In this document: in pieces, positions 43,674 through 53,195 of the stretch
How positions within the stretch are numbered: position 1 is the first letter of the stretch
How the letters are laid out: the number at the start of each line of letters is the position of its first letter
DNA from: Ga0077523 sp038324085
Lineage (GTDB): Bacteria; Pseudomonadota; Gammaproteobacteria; Burkholderiales; Ga0077523
Assembly: GCA_038324085.1 (NCBI GenBank)
Contig: JBBQHP010000002.1
Coordinates: 1 to 64,000 of the forward strand
DNA length: 64,000 nt
Direction of reading: 5' to 3'
Notes under the pieces: generated by a model
What the model saw: only the letters and a program-made list of their open reading frames with translations
Database searches by the model: none
What the model was told of the DNA's origin: nothing
Program-made: the position numbers and the translations under genes

Positions 43674-46193
43674 ATGACCCAAGCAAACGCCCTGCATTCC
43701 CAGGCCGCATCGGCTGAGCGCCCGGCATGCTTCCACTGTGGCCTGCCGATCATGGAGCCGGGGCGCTACAGGGCAACCATCGAAGGCCGCGGGCAGGACG
43801 TGTGCTGCGCCGGATGCGCCGCGGTCGCCGAGACGATCGCAGGCAGCGGACTCGGTGCGTTCTATCGCGACCGTGAACGAATGCCCGCACCGGACGCCGC
43901 ACCGGGGCTGCACGAGCGCTCCGCACCCGGCGTCCACGAAATCTACGACCGCCCCGAGGTCCAGCTCGGGTTCGTCACCGTTGCCCCGGACGGTACGTCT
44001 GAAGCCACCCTGTTGCTCGAGGGCATCACCTGCGCGGCCTGCGTCTGGCTGAACGAGCAGCATCTCGTGCGCCAGCCCGGCGTGCGCGCGGTGGACATCA
44101 ACTACGCCACGGGCCGCGCGCGCGTTCGCTGGGATCCGGTGCAGACGAAGCTGTCCGCGCTGCTCGCTGCCGTAGAAGCCATCGGCTATCGCGCCTGGCC
44201 GGACGACGATGCGGCCCGGGCTGCGGTCGAGCAGCGCGAGCGCCGCCAGGCCCTGTGGCGCCTGATGGTGGCGGCATTCGGCATGATGCAGGTGATGATG
44301 TACGCCTATCCGGCCTACATCGCGCGCGCGGGTGACCTGACACCGGATATCGCGCTGCTGCTGCGGCTGGCGAGTCTCGTGTTGACCGCTCCGGTCGTGC
44401 TGTACTCGGCGGCCCCGTTCTTCCGCGGGGCACTGCGCGACCTGCGCCTGCGCCGACTGGGCATGGACGTGCCCGTGGCCCTGGGGGTCGGCGCCGGGTT
44501 CCTCGGCAGCTGCTGGTCCACCTTGACCGGTGGCGCGCAGGTGTATTTCGATTCGGTCACGATGTTCGTGTTCTTCCTGCTTTGCGGGCGCTTCCTCGAG
44601 CGCATGGTGAGGGAGCGGTCGGCGCGCACCCTGCGGCAGCTGATGCATGGGGTGCCAGCGCGTGCGACGCGGCTCGGAACCGGCGCGAACGATGGCCAAT
44701 CGGAGATCATCCCCGCAGCGCTGCTTGCGCCGGGCGACCGGGTGCTGGTGGCGCCGGGAGAATCGTTTCCGGCCGATGGCGTGGTGCAATCCGGCGAAAC
44801 CCGCGTGGACGAATCGCTGCTGACCGGGGAGAGCCTACCCCTGCCGCGCTGCCCCGGCGACGAGATCACCGGCGGTGCCATCAACCTGTCGCAGCCGGTC
44901 GTCGTGCGCGTGGAGCGCGCGGGGGCGGACACTCGTCTGGCTGCCATCGTGCGCCTGGTCCTGCGGGCGCAGTCGTCGCGACCTCCGCTTGCCGTGATGG
45001 CGGACCGTGTCGCCTCCTGGTTCGTGCTCGCGATCCTCGCCATCGCAGCCACCGCGGCGATCGTCTGGTGGACGATCGATCCGGGGCGCGCCTGGCCCGT
45101 TGCCATCGCCGTGCTGGTGGTCACTTGTCCCTGCGCGCTATCGCTGGCCACCCCCGCGGCCTTGTCGGCGGCCACCGGAGCCTTCGCCCGGCTCGGTGCG
45201 GTCATCGCCAGGAGCGGCGCCATCGAGACCTTCGCCCGGATCACCCATGTGGTGTTCGACAAGACCGGCACCCTGACCGAAGGGCGCTTGACGCTCCTCG
45301 AGACGAAGGTGTTGGGCACTGTCGACGCCCGGCGCTGCCGGAGCCTCGCCGCCGTTCTGGAGCAGGGATCGGCGCATCCGGTGGCCATGGCCATCGCAGC
45401 AGGCGTTGCGGATCGGCGCAAGCCGGTTGCCCCGGAACACGTGCCCGGGGCCGGTATCGAAGCGGAAGTCGACGGCCGCCGCCTGCGCATCGGCAGCAGG
45501 GCGTTCGTCGCCGAGTGGACGGGCAGAGCGCTGCCCGTGGCAGCGGACGCCACGAGGTCCGAGGTCTGGCTGGCCGAGCGCGCGGGTCCGTTGGCCGTGT
45601 TCTATCTCGGGGACCGCGTTCGCACCGATGCGGCGGCGGTCGTCGCGCGGTTGCGTGCCGCAGGTGTGAGCGTCCTGCTCGCAAGCGGTGACCATGCCGG
45701 CCCGGTCGCGGAGGTCGCAAGGCAGGTCGGCATCGAGCAGTGGCACGCCGCCATGTCGCCCGAGGACAAGCAGGCGCTGATCGCGGGATTGCAGCGCCGC
45801 GGCGCGCGCGTGGCGATGGTGGGTGACGGAGTCAACGATGCGCCGGTGCTGGCGCAGGCCGATTGCGCGATTGCAATGGGAAGCGGCGCAGTGCTGGCGC
45901 AGACCGCGTCCGACTTCGTGATCACGTCGCCCCGACTGGAGACCGTGGCCGACGCCTTCGAACTCGCCCGCAGGACGCTCGCGATCATCCGCGAGAATCT
46001 CGTCTGGGCTTTCGCCTACAACGTCGTCGCGGTCCCGCTCGCGGTATTCGGTCTGATCGCGCCCTGGGTGGCGGCGCTCGGCATGTCGGCCAGTTCGCTG
46101 ATCGTCGTCGCCAATGCGCTGCGTTTGCGCAATCGCACTGCGCCGGTACCGGAGCGCGCAGCTCGCCCGGCACTGTCGCGCGCCCCCGCCTGA
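43674..46193 (+). CDS. ccoI: cbb3-oxidase copper P-type ATPase CcoI/FixI
   Basis: An 839-residue P1B-type ATPase that exports copper for assembly of cbb3 oxidase. The ATG at 43674 was chosen because earlier in-frame starts lie at or near the predicted transcription start. An N-terminal Cys-rich metal-binding segment (CFHCG, CCAGC) is followed by an HMA domain with ITCAACV. ATPase motifs: TGES, CPC in the transmembrane metal site, DKTGT with the phosphorylated Asp, an HP dipeptide (SAHPVA), and GDGVNDAP. The short N-terminal metal-binding segment before the HMA domain is diagnostic for the FixI branch. ccoS follows after 4 bases. Confidence 0.95.
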   Translation: MTQANALHSQAASAERPACFHCGLPIMEPGRYRATIEGRGQDVCCAGCAAVAETIAGSGLGAFYRDRERMPAPDAAPGLHERSAPGVHEIYDRPEVQLGFVTVAPDGTSEATLLLEGITCAACVWLNEQHLVRQPGVRAVDINYATGRARVRWDPVQTKLSALLAAVEAIGYRAWPDDDAARAAVEQRERRQALWRLMVAAFGMMQVMMYAYPAYIARAGDLTPDIALLLRLASLVLTAPVVLYSAAPFFRGALRDLRLRRLGMDVPVALGVGAGFLGSCWSTLTGGAQVYFDSVTMFVFFLLCGRFLERMVRERSARTLRQLMHGVPARATRLGTGANDGQSEIIPAALLAPGDRVLVAPGESFPADGVVQSGETRVDESLLTGESLPLPRCPGDEITGGAINLSQPVVVRVERAGADTRLAAIVRLVLRAQSSRPPLAVMADRVASWFVLAILAIAATAAIVWWTIDPGRAWPVAIAVLVVTCPCALSLATPAALSAATGAFARLGAVIARSGAIETFARITHVVFDKTGTLTEGRLTLLETKVLGTVDARRCRSLAAVLEQGSAHPVAMAIAAGVADRRKPVAPEHVPGAGIEAEVDGRRLRIGSRAFVAEWTGRALPVAADATRSEVWLAERAGPLAVFYLGDRVRTDAAAVVARLRAAGVSVLLASGDHAGPVAEVARQVGIEQWHAAMSPEDKQALIAGLQRRGARVAMVGDGVNDAPVLAQADCAIAMGSGAVLAQTASDFVITSPRLETVADAFELARRTLAIIRENLVWAFAYNVVAVPLAVFGLIAPWVAALGMSASSLIVVANALRLRNRTAPVPERAARPALSRAPA

Positions 46194-46197
46194 GGCC

Positions 46198-46365
46198 ATG
46201 GACATCCTGTTTCTGCTGATCCCGGTGAGCGTGGTGCTCGTGTTCATCGTCGGGGCGTTGCTCTGGTGGTCGGTCGGCAGCGGCCAGTTCGATGATCTCG
46301 AGGGCCCCGCGCATCGGATACTGCAGGACGACGATAGCGTGCCGCGCGATGACAAGGCGCCCTGA
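46198..46365 (+). CDS. ccoS: cbb3 oxidase maturation protein CcoS
   Basis: A 55-residue protein with one N-terminal membrane helix (ILFLLIPVSVVLVFIVGALL) ending in WWSVGSGQFDDLEGPAHRIL, the recognisable CcoS signature. It is needed for heme/copper insertion into cbb3 oxidase. It starts 4 bases after ccoI and ends 20 bases before the FNR box of ccoN. Confidence 0.93.
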   Translation: MDILFLLIPVSVVLVFIVGALLWWSVGSGQFDDLEGPAHRILQDDDSVPRDDKAP

Positions 46366-46384
46366 CGCCTGAACGCCCGAAGGT

Positions 46385-46398
46385 TTGATCTGGGTCAA
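46385..46398 (+). promoter_or_regulatory. FNR box upstream of ccoN
   Basis: TTGATCTGGGTCAA, identical to the site before ccoI. A -10-like TAGGAT at 46420-46425 places the transcription start about 41.5 bases from the box centre, so activation by Fnr under low oxygen is expected. Confidence 0.85.
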
Positions 46399-46450
46399 TC
46401 GGCGCTCCGGAACCATTGCTAGGATGCTGCATCGCAACGTGGAGGGCATG

Positions 46451-47875
46451 ATGCATACGGAATCGACCTACAACTACCGCGTGGTGCGGCAGTTCTCGAT
46501 CATGACCGTCGTCTGGGGCATCGTGGGCATGCTGGTCGGGGTCATCCTTGCGGCCCAGTTGCTGTGGCCCGACATGACGGCCGGCATTCCGTGGCTCTCC
46601 TACGGCCGGCTGCGACCGTTGCACACGAACGCGGTGATCTTCGCATTCGGCGGTTGCGCTCTTTTCGCCACGTCCTACTACGTGGTCCAGCGCACCTCGC
46701 ACGTGCGCCTGTTCGGCGAGAAGCTCGCGGCATTCACGTTCTGGGGTTGGCAGGCGGTCATCGTGCTGGCCGCGGTCACGCTGCCGCTGGGTTACACCAG
46801 CGGCAAGGAGTACGCCGAACTCGAGTGGCCGATCGATATCCTGATCACGCTGGTATGGGTGTCCTACGCGATCGTGTTCTTCGGCACGATCATGAAGCGC
46901 AAGGTCGCTCACATCTACGTGGCCAACTGGTTCTTCGGTGGCTTCATCCTCACGGTGGCGCTGCTGCACATCGTGAACAGCGCGGAGGTTCCCGTCACCC
47001 TGTGGAAGTCATATCCGGTCTACGCCGGTACCCAGGACGCGATGGTGCAATGGTGGTACGGACACAACGCGGTCGGGTTCTTCCTCACCGCCGGGTTCCT
47101 CGGGATGATGTACTACTTCGTGCCGAAGCAGGCCGGCCGCCCGGTCTATTCGTACCGGCTCTCGGTCGTGCACTTCTGGGCGCTGATCTTCACCTACATG
47201 TGGGCGGGCCCGCACCACCTCCACTACACCGCATTGCCCGACTGGGCGCAGTCGATCGGCATGGTGTTCTCGCTGATCCTGCTCGCGCCGTCGTGGGGCG
47301 GCATGATCAACGGCATCATGACGCTGTCGGGAGCCTGGCACAAACTGCGCACCGACCCGATCCTGAAGTTCCTCTTCACCTCGCTCTCGTTCTACGGAAT
47401 GTCGACGTTCGAGGGACCGATGATGTCCATCAAGACGGTCAATTCGCTCTCGCACTACACCGACTGGACCATCGGTCATGTCCACTCCGGTGCGCTCGGC
47501 TGGGTCGCGATGATCTCGATCGGCAGCCTCTACTACATGATCCCGCGTTTGTTCGGGCGCGAGGCGATGTACAGCGTGCGCCTGATCACCGTGCACTTCT
47601 GGATCGCGACCACGGGCGTCGTGCTCTACATCGCGGCAATGTGGATCGCCGGCGTCATGCAGGGCCTCATGTGGCGCGCGGTGAATGCCGATGGCACGCT
47701 CACCTACACCTTCGTCGAAAGCGTCAAGGCGACGGCGCCGTTCTACGCCATCCGCCTGCTCGGCGGCCTCATGTTCCTGGGAGGGATGCTGCTCATGGCC
47801 TGGAACACGTGGAAGACAGTCGTCGGAGCGAAAGCCTACGACGCGCCGATCCTGCGGCCCGCGGCCGCGCACTGA
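46451..47875 (+). CDS. ccoN: cbb3-type cytochrome c oxidase subunit I, CcoN
   Basis: A 474-residue, multi-helix catalytic subunit carrying heme b and the heme b3-CuB centre. Conserved histidine segments are present: RPLHTNAVIF (heme b ligand region), WWYGHNAVGFF, AGPHHLHY (CuB) and GHVHSGALGW (heme region). The ATG at 46451 sits 5 bases after GGAGGG; an ATG directly before it (46448) is the alternative. It heads the ccoNOQP operon and reduces oxygen with high affinity while pumping protons at the inner membrane. Confidence 0.96.
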   Translation: MHTESTYNYRVVRQFSIMTVVWGIVGMLVGVILAAQLLWPDMTAGIPWLSYGRLRPLHTNAVIFAFGGCALFATSYYVVQRTSHVRLFGEKLAAFTFWGWQAVIVLAAVTLPLGYTSGKEYAELEWPIDILITLVWVSYAIVFFGTIMKRKVAHIYVANWFFGGFILTVALLHIVNSAEVPVTLWKSYPVYAGTQDAMVQWWYGHNAVGFFLTAGFLGMMYYFVPKQAGRPVYSYRLSVVHFWALIFTYMWAGPHHLHYTALPDWAQSIGMVFSLILLAPSWGGMINGIMTLSGAWHKLRTDPILKFLFTSLSFYGMSTFEGPMMSIKTVNSLSHYTDWTIGHVHSGALGWVAMISIGSLYYMIPRLFGREAMYSVRLITVHFWIATTGVVLYIAAMWIAGVMQGLMWRAVNADGTLTYTFVESVKATAPFYAIRLLGGLMFLGGMLLMAWNTWKTVVGAKAYDAPILRPAAAH

Positions 47876-47889
47876 GCGGGAAGCGACTC

Positions 47890-48504
47890 ATGCGTTTCAG
47901 TCACGAATTTCTCGAGAAGAACATCATCTGGATGATCGTCCTGGTCATCCTCACCGTGAGCGTCGGCGGACTGGTGGAGATCGTGCCGCTGTTCTTCCAG
48001 CGCTCGACCACGGAGCCGGTCGCCGGCCTGAAACCCTATTCCGCGCTCAGGCTCACCGGCCGCGACATCTACATCCGCGAGGGCTGCTACAACTGCCATT
48101 CGCAGATGGTTCGTCCGTTCCGCGCCGAGACCGAACGCTACGGACACTATTCGGTGGCCGGTGAATACGTGTATGACCACCCGTTCCAATGGGGCAGCAA
48201 GCGCACCGGGCCCGATCTGCACCGCGTGGGTGGGCGCTACAGCGACGAATGGCACCGCCTGCACCTCCACAATCCGCGCGACGTGGTGCCGGAATCGAAC
48301 ATGCCTTCGTACTCGTGGCTCAGCGAGGCACCGGCCGACGCTGATTCGATCGAGGCCAAGATGCGCGGGCTGCGTTCGGTCGGCGTGCCTTACACCGATG
48401 AGGACATCGCCGGCGCGAAGGCGCAACTGGCCGATCGCACCGAGCAGGATGCGCTGATCGCGTACCTGCAGGGTCTCGGTACCGAACTGAAGGACGTCAA
48501 ATAG
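47890..48504 (+). CDS. ccoO: cbb3 oxidase monoheme cytochrome c subunit, CcoO
   Basis: A 204-residue subunit with an N-terminal membrane helix (about 12-32) and one heme c site, CYNCH in REGCYNCHSQMVRPF, the family signature. The probable axial Met lies in NMPSYSW. It transfers electrons from CcoP to CcoN. It begins 14 bases after ccoN and ends 2 bases before ccoQ. Confidence 0.96.
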   Translation: MRFSHEFLEKNIIWMIVLVILTVSVGGLVEIVPLFFQRSTTEPVAGLKPYSALRLTGRDIYIREGCYNCHSQMVRPFRAETERYGHYSVAGEYVYDHPFQWGSKRTGPDLHRVGGRYSDEWHRLHLHNPRDVVPESNMPSYSWLSEAPADADSIEAKMRGLRSVGVPYTDEDIAGAKAQLADRTEQDALIAYLQGLGTELKDVK

Positions 48505-48506
48505 CC

Positions 48507-48704
48507 ATGGCCTTCTCGCTCGACGATGCCAGGGCCGGCCTCACCCTGATCTCCTTCCTGGTCTTCCTGGGGATCGTGTGGTGGGCGTGGAGCGCCCGAC
48601 GCAAGGATCAATTCGACGAAGCGGCGCGCCTCGCCCTCGACGACGATCCCTTGCCCGGTCAGGGACGGCAGGTTGCCAACGAATCGGATGGACAGCGAAG
48701 ATGA
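48507..48704 (+). CDS. ccoQ: cbb3 oxidase subunit CcoQ
   Basis: A 65-residue protein with a single membrane helix (LTLISFLVFLGIVWWAW) and a polar tail containing ARRKDQFDEAARLAL and DDDPLP, the usual CcoQ layout. It stabilises the oxidase complex. Its stop overlaps the ccoP start (ATGA). Confidence 0.92.
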   Translation: MAFSLDDARAGLTLISFLVFLGIVWWAWSARRKDQFDEAARLALDDDPLPGQGRQVANESDGQRR

Positions 48705-49612
48705 GCGATTTCACCAGCGATTTCTGGAGTGTCTACGTCGCGGTCATGACGATGGCGAGCATCCTCGCCTGCGGCATCCTGCTCAAGACGATGTCCGGCA
48801 AGCGGGTGCCCGGCAGCGCGGCGCAACCGATGGGGCACGTCTGGGACGGCGACCTGCAGGAGCTGAACAACCCGCTGCCACGGTGGTGGATGTGGCTCTT
48901 CTACATCACGCTGGTCTTCGGCGTGATCTACATCATTCTCTATCCGGGCCTCGGCAGCTACGCCGGCCTCTACAAGTGGACATCGCGGGGTCAGTGGGAC
49001 AGCGAGCAGAAGAAGGCTGCCGAACGATTCGGTCCGCTTTTCGACAAGTACGCCGCCATGGACCTGAAACAGGTCGCCGCGGATCCGGCGGCCCGGGAGA
49101 TCGGCCAGCGTCTCTACCTCAACTACTGCTCGCAATGCCACGCCTCCGATGCCCAGGGCAGCCGCGGCTTCCCGAATCTGACCGACGCCGACTGGCTCTA
49201 CGGCGGGGAACCCCAGACCATCCAGACCACCATCACGGAGGGTCGCAACGGGATGATGCCGCCCCTCGGTGCGTCCATCGGAGAGGCGGGCACCAAGAAC
49301 GTGGCCCACTATGTCCTCTCGCTCTCGGACCTGACCCACGATGCGTTGCGCGCGGCAAAGGGCAAGGAGATATTCGCGCAGAATTGCGCGGCCTGCCACG
49401 GCCCGGAAGGCAAAGGCAATCCGGCGCTCGGAGCGCCCAACCTGACCGATCGCACCTGGCTCTACGGCGGGGGCGAATCGACCATCATCGAAACGATCAC
49501 GCGCGGCCGCAACGGCCACATGCCGGCCTGGAAGGACTTCCTCGGAGAGGCCAAGATTCACCTGCTGGCCGCTTACGTCTGGAGCCTTTCGAACCGGGCC
49601 TCTGCGCAATGA
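48701..49612 (+). CDS. ccoP: cbb3 oxidase diheme cytochrome c subunit, CcoP
   Basis: A 303-residue subunit with two N-terminal membrane helices (about 8-28 and 62-82) around the conserved WDGDLQELNNPLPRWW loop. Two heme c sites follow, CSQCH and CAACH, each with a downstream Met (MMPP and HMPAW). It is the electron entry subunit, facing the periplasm. The ATG overlaps the ccoQ stop by four bases. Confidence 0.96.
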   Translation: MSDFTSDFWSVYVAVMTMASILACGILLKTMSGKRVPGSAAQPMGHVWDGDLQELNNPLPRWWMWLFYITLVFGVIYIILYPGLGSYAGLYKWTSRGQWDSEQKKAAERFGPLFDKYAAMDLKQVAADPAAREIGQRLYLNYCSQCHASDAQGSRGFPNLTDADWLYGGEPQTIQTTITEGRNGMMPPLGASIGEAGTKNVAHYVLSLSDLTHDALRAAKGKEIFAQNCAACHGPEGKGNPALGAPNLTDRTWLYGGGESTIIETITRGRNGHMPAWKDFLGEAKIHLLAAYVWSLSNRASAQ

Positions 49613-49634
49613 GCGCAGCGCCGGCGGCGAGTCC

Positions 49635-51071
49635 ATGGAAGCCCGTGTGAACGTAATCGCAAAGTCGGCATCGGCGACCGAGACCGCGGAGCAGTCGCTC
49701 TACGAGATCCGCAAGAAGATCTATCCGCGTGCGGTCAGCGGCAAGTTCGCCACTGCGCGCTGGGCGCTGGTGTTCCTCACGCAGTTCGTGTTCTACGGGC
49801 TGGCGTGGTTCAGCTGGAACGGGCGCCAGGCGGTGCTGTTCGACATTGCATCGCGGAAGTTCTACATCTTCGGCCTCGTGCTCTGGCCGCAGGACATAGT
49901 CTACCTGACGGTGCTCCTCATCATCTCGGCCTACTCGCTGTTCCTGTTCACCGCGGTGGCCGGCCGGCTGTGGTGCGGTTACGCCTGTCCGCAGACCGTC
50001 TATACCGAGATCTTCCTGTGGATCGAACGCATGGTCGAAGGCGAGCGCCTCGCGCGCATGAAGCTCGATCGCGAACCGATGAGCGCGCGGCGGTTTCGCC
50101 TCAAGGCCACCAAGCATGCGCTCTGGATCGCATTGTCGCTGTGGACAGGCTTCACGTTCGTCGGCTATTTCACGCCTATCCGCGACCTGTTCGGTGCCGT
50201 GACCAGCCTGGCGGCGGGGCCCTGGGAGACGTTCTGGATGTTGTTCTACGGCTTGGCGACCTACGGCAACGCCGGATGGATGCGCGAGCAGGTGTGCAAG
50301 TACATGTGTCCCTATGCTCGCTTCCAGGGCGTCATGTTCGATCCGGACACGCTCGTCATCACCTACGATCCGGAGCGCGGCGAACCGCGTGGTGGCCGAG
50401 CCAGAAGCGTCGATCGCGCCACGGCCGGGCTGGGCGATTGCGTGGATTGCGGAATTTGCGTGCAGGTGTGTCCCACCGGAATCGACATCCGCGATGGTCT
50501 CCAGTACGAATGCATCGGCTGCGCGGCCTGCATCGACGGGTGCGACCAGGTCATGGACAAGATGGGCTACGAGCGCGGCCTCATCAGGTACTCCACCGAG
50601 AATGCCGTGAAGCACCCGAAAGACGGCGCCGGCATCATCCGGCGCGCATTCCGGCCACGCGTGCTCATCTATACGGCGATCCTCGGCATGATCGTCGTGG
50701 CGGCTGCCGCCATGCTGTGGCGGCGCGAACCGGTCAAGCTCGACGTCATCCGCGACCGCGTCGCCATGGCCGCGGACACCGGCGATGGCGCGGTGCAGAA
50801 CGTCTATCGCCTGCAGATCATGAACACCGACGAGACACGGCGCACGTTCACGATCACCGCCAGCGGCCTGCCCGAACTGGAACTGACCACCCGCGAAAAT
50901 CCGATCGAACTGCAGGGAGGGTCGTCGCAGATGGTGCCGGTGCGCATCAAGGCGCAGGCGCCGAGCCGCGGTTCGCTGCCGATCGAATTCAGGATCGAAG
51001 GTCGGGCTGCCAACGACCCCGCGGCGGCGCCGGTGGTGATCGTCGAACGGTCACGATTCATCGTGCCGTAG
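49635..51071 (+). CDS. ccoG: cbb3 assembly protein CcoG (polyferredoxin-like)
   Basis: A 478-residue membrane protein with about five helices, a membrane-proximal CGYACPQTVYTE motif, CKYMCP, and two 4Fe-4S ferredoxin motifs (CVDCGICVQVCP and CIGCAACIDGC). The C-terminal third is an Ig-like periplasmic domain. CcoG is a copper(II) reductase that supports CuB insertion. It lies 22 bases after ccoP and belongs to the same operon. Confidence 0.95.
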   Translation: MEARVNVIAKSASATETAEQSLYEIRKKIYPRAVSGKFATARWALVFLTQFVFYGLAWFSWNGRQAVLFDIASRKFYIFGLVLWPQDIVYLTVLLIISAYSLFLFTAVAGRLWCGYACPQTVYTEIFLWIERMVEGERLARMKLDREPMSARRFRLKATKHALWIALSLWTGFTFVGYFTPIRDLFGAVTSLAAGPWETFWMLFYGLATYGNAGWMREQVCKYMCPYARFQGVMFDPDTLVITYDPERGEPRGGRARSVDRATAGLGDCVDCGICVQVCPTGIDIRDGLQYECIGCAACIDGCDQVMDKMGYERGLIRYSTENAVKHPKDGAGIIRRAFRPRVLIYTAILGMIVVAAAAMLWRREPVKLDVIRDRVAMAADTGDGAVQNVYRLQIMNTDETRRTFTITASGLPELELTTRENPIELQGGSSQMVPVRIKAQAPSRGSLPIEFRIEGRAANDPAAAPVVIVERSRFIVP

Positions 51072-51104
51072 GCAACTGGAACACCTTCTCAGGAGAACGA
51101 GTCG

Positions 51105-51617
51105 ATGAACGCCGGCGGCAGCGAGAACGTTGTACCGTGGTATCGCGAGCGTTGGCCCTGGCTGCTCATGGCCGGTCCTGCCATCGTCGTCGTGGCGGGC
51201 CTTGCGACCGCGTGGATTGCCGTCGTGCACCAGGATCCGCTCGTGGTGGACGACTACTACAAGCAGGGGCTCGCGATCAATCGGACCCTCGCCCGGCAGG
51301 AGGCCGCGGCGCGACTCGGCATCGTTGCCGAACTGCAGTTCTCCGACCGTGGCGACAGCATCCGCGCGCTGTTGAAGAGCGATGCCGGCGCGCCCGATAC
51401 GCTCGTGCTGCATCTCGCGCACGGCACGCGGGCAGAGCTCGACCAGACCGTGACGCTGGAGCACGTAAGCGGGGGTTGGTACGAAGCGAAGCTCGCGCCC
51501 ATCGTCTCCGGTGGCTGGACCCTGATCCTCGAAGATCCGGCGAACAGCTGGCGCGTCGCCGGATCGTGGTATCCCGCGACGGAGCGTTCGATCCGGCTCG
51601 AGCCGGCAGTTCGGTAA
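51105..51617 (+). CDS. fixH: FixH/CcoH family cbb3 assembly protein
   Basis: A 170-residue protein with one membrane helix (about 19-41) preceded by WYRERWPWLL and followed by the FixH signature VVDDYYKQGLAIN. The rest is a periplasmic beta-domain (about 70-165) with W-x-L-x-L-E-D near its end. An AGGAG site precedes the ATG. It is required for cbb3 assembly or stability. Confidence 0.9.
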   Translation: MNAGGSENVVPWYRERWPWLLMAGPAIVVVAGLATAWIAVVHQDPLVVDDYYKQGLAINRTLARQEAAARLGIVAELQFSDRGDSIRALLKSDAGAPDTLVLHLAHGTRAELDQTVTLEHVSGGWYEAKLAPIVSGGWTLILEDPANSWRVAGSWYPATERSIRLEPAVR

Positions 51618-51625
51618 AGGAGTCG

Positions 51626-51868
51626 ATGGCCATGGACGCAAGGCGTGTGATCAATATTGTCTGGCCGGCATTCATCATCGGCGGTATCGCCAACGTCGTG
51701 TTTTTCACCATGTTCGATCCGCTCGATCTCAACCTGTACGGCCGACAGCTCGCCGGGAGCCGGCTGGCTGTCTATACCGTGGGCTTCTTCTGCTTCTGGG
51801 CAATGGCCGCCGCGTCCAGTGCACTCACGTGCTTCTTCCAGCGTTCGGTGGGCCAGATCAATCGCTGA
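51626..51868 (+). CDS. Small two-helix membrane protein at the end of the cbb3 operon
   Basis: An 80-residue protein with two predicted membrane helices (IVWPAFIIGGIANVVFFTMF and AVYTVGFFCFWAMAAASSAL). A strong AAAGGAG site lies 3 bases before the first ATG; a second ATG (51632) at a more usual spacing is the alternative start. It sits 8 bases after fixH and is surely cotranscribed. Similar small proteins accompany cbb3 clusters in other betaproteobacteria, but the function is unknown. Confidence 0.85.
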   Translation: MAMDARRVINIVWPAFIIGGIANVVFFTMFDPLDLNLYGRQLAGSRLAVYTVGFFCFWAMAAASSALTCFFQRSVGQINR

Positions 51869-51988
51869 GCGCTCGAGCCACGGGATCGACCGCAGGGCAG
51901 CCCCCAGGCGCGAGGATCCGCAGGCCAACTTCGGCTGAGCGCGGGGCGTGCGGCGGCAAGCCTCCGCGACACGGAAATCGCAGTGAAC

Positions 51989-52002
51989 GTGATCCAGGTC
52001 AC
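51989..52002 (+). promoter_or_regulatory. FNR/CRP-like dyad upstream of the adaptor-SQR-RND operon
   Basis: GTGATCCAGGTCAC keeps the inner TGAT-N4-GTCA of an FNR site but has G and C at the outer positions. A CAGCAT hexamer at 52025-52030 stands at the same distance as the -10 elements of the ccoI and ccoN promoters. Confidence 0.55.
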
Positions 52003-52093
52003 TGAACACGTCTGATCGGCGGCGCAGCATTGGATGCATAGCCGGTGCTCACGCGGATGGAGGCCCGGTGCGTATCGCGAGGACGGAACACTC

Positions 52094-53167
52094 ATGGATC
52101 GCTCATCACGGAAGAAGCGGACGAGCAGCGCATCAGCGCTCACGGTCATTGGCGCGCTCGCCCTGGTCGTGGCGTCCATCGCCAGAGCGGACGAACGGCC
52201 GCTGGAGACGGCCCTGGTGCAGTTTCGCGAGGTGGATCTGACCTATGCCGCCGAGGCGGTCGTGGAAGCGACCCGGCAGTCGACCGTGTCGGCGCAGGTG
52301 ACGGGGCGCATCATCGAGTTGCGCTACGACGTCGGCGACTTCGTCGAGAAGGGGCAGGTCATCGCCCGGATCGACCAGACGGAAGCCGGGCAGGTGCTGG
52401 CGGGGAGCAGGGCCCAGGTCGCGCAGGCGCAGGCGGCGTTCGACAACGCACGCGTGGAACTGGAGCGCACGCGCGAGCTTGCGCGCCAGAAATTCGTGAG
52501 CCAGGCCGCGTTGGACAAGGCCGAGGCCCAGTTCCGGGTGACCGCAGCACAACTCGAAACGGCGCGCGCAGGTGCCGGCCAGGCCACCACGACGAAGGGG
52601 TACACCACCGTGGTCGCACCCTACAGCGGTGTCGTGTCAGCGCGCCATGTGGAACTCGGCGAGATGGCTGCGCCCGGGAAACCGCTGCTGACCGGATTCG
52701 ATCCGACGGACCTGCGGGTGGTCGCGACGGTGCCTCAATACAAGGTTGCAGCAGTAAAGGCCGCGAGCAAGGCGCTGGTCGAGATTCCCTCGACCGGCAA
52801 GTGGATCCAGGCCGTCGGTATCACGGTCCTGCCGTCCGCCGACGCGCAAACCCATTCCACCCGCGTGCGGCTGGACCTGCCGCGCGATGTGCGCGACGTG
52901 TACCCGGGGGTATATGCGCGGGCGCATTTTGCGACCGGGCGGGCGCGCAAGCTCCTGGTCCCGGCCGCAGCCGTGGTCCGTCGCAGCGAGGTGACGGGTG
53001 CCTACACTGTGGACGAGCAGGGTCGAATCCTGTTTCGGCAACTGCGACTGGGTGATGCCATCGGCGATCAGGGGGTGGAAGTCCTGGCAGGGCTCGTGGC
53101 CGGCCAGAAAGTAGCGCTCGATCCGGTGCAAGCCGGAATGCGGGCCGCACGCCAACCGGCGCAGTGA
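52094..53167 (+). CDS. RND efflux periplasmic adaptor (membrane fusion protein)
   Basis: A 357-residue protein. A signal peptide (about 1-31, cleavage after ARA) is followed by the split biotinyl-lipoyl domain (ATRQSTVSAQVTGRI and, after the hairpin, YTTVVAPYSGVVSARHVELGE), an alpha-helical hairpin (about 100-165) and beta-barrel and membrane-proximal domains. It would link the RND pump at 54472 to an outer-membrane channel, which is not encoded here. The sulfide:quinone oxidoreductase gene stands between adaptor and pump. Confidence 0.9.
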   Translation: MDRSSRKKRTSSASALTVIGALALVVASIARADERPLETALVQFREVDLTYAAEAVVEATRQSTVSAQVTGRIIELRYDVGDFVEKGQVIARIDQTEAGQVLAGSRAQVAQAQAAFDNARVELERTRELARQKFVSQAALDKAEAQFRVTAAQLETARAGAGQATTTKGYTTVVAPYSGVVSARHVELGEMAAPGKPLLTGFDPTDLRVVATVPQYKVAAVKAASKALVEIPSTGKWIQAVGITVLPSADAQTHSTRVRLDLPRDVRDVYPGVYARAHFATGRARKLLVPAAAVVRRSEVTGAYTVDEQGRILFRQLRLGDAIGDQGVEVLAGLVAGQKVALDPVQAGMRAARQPAQ

Positions 53168-53195
53168 CCAAGCCAACAGCGGAGGAGAACAGACC

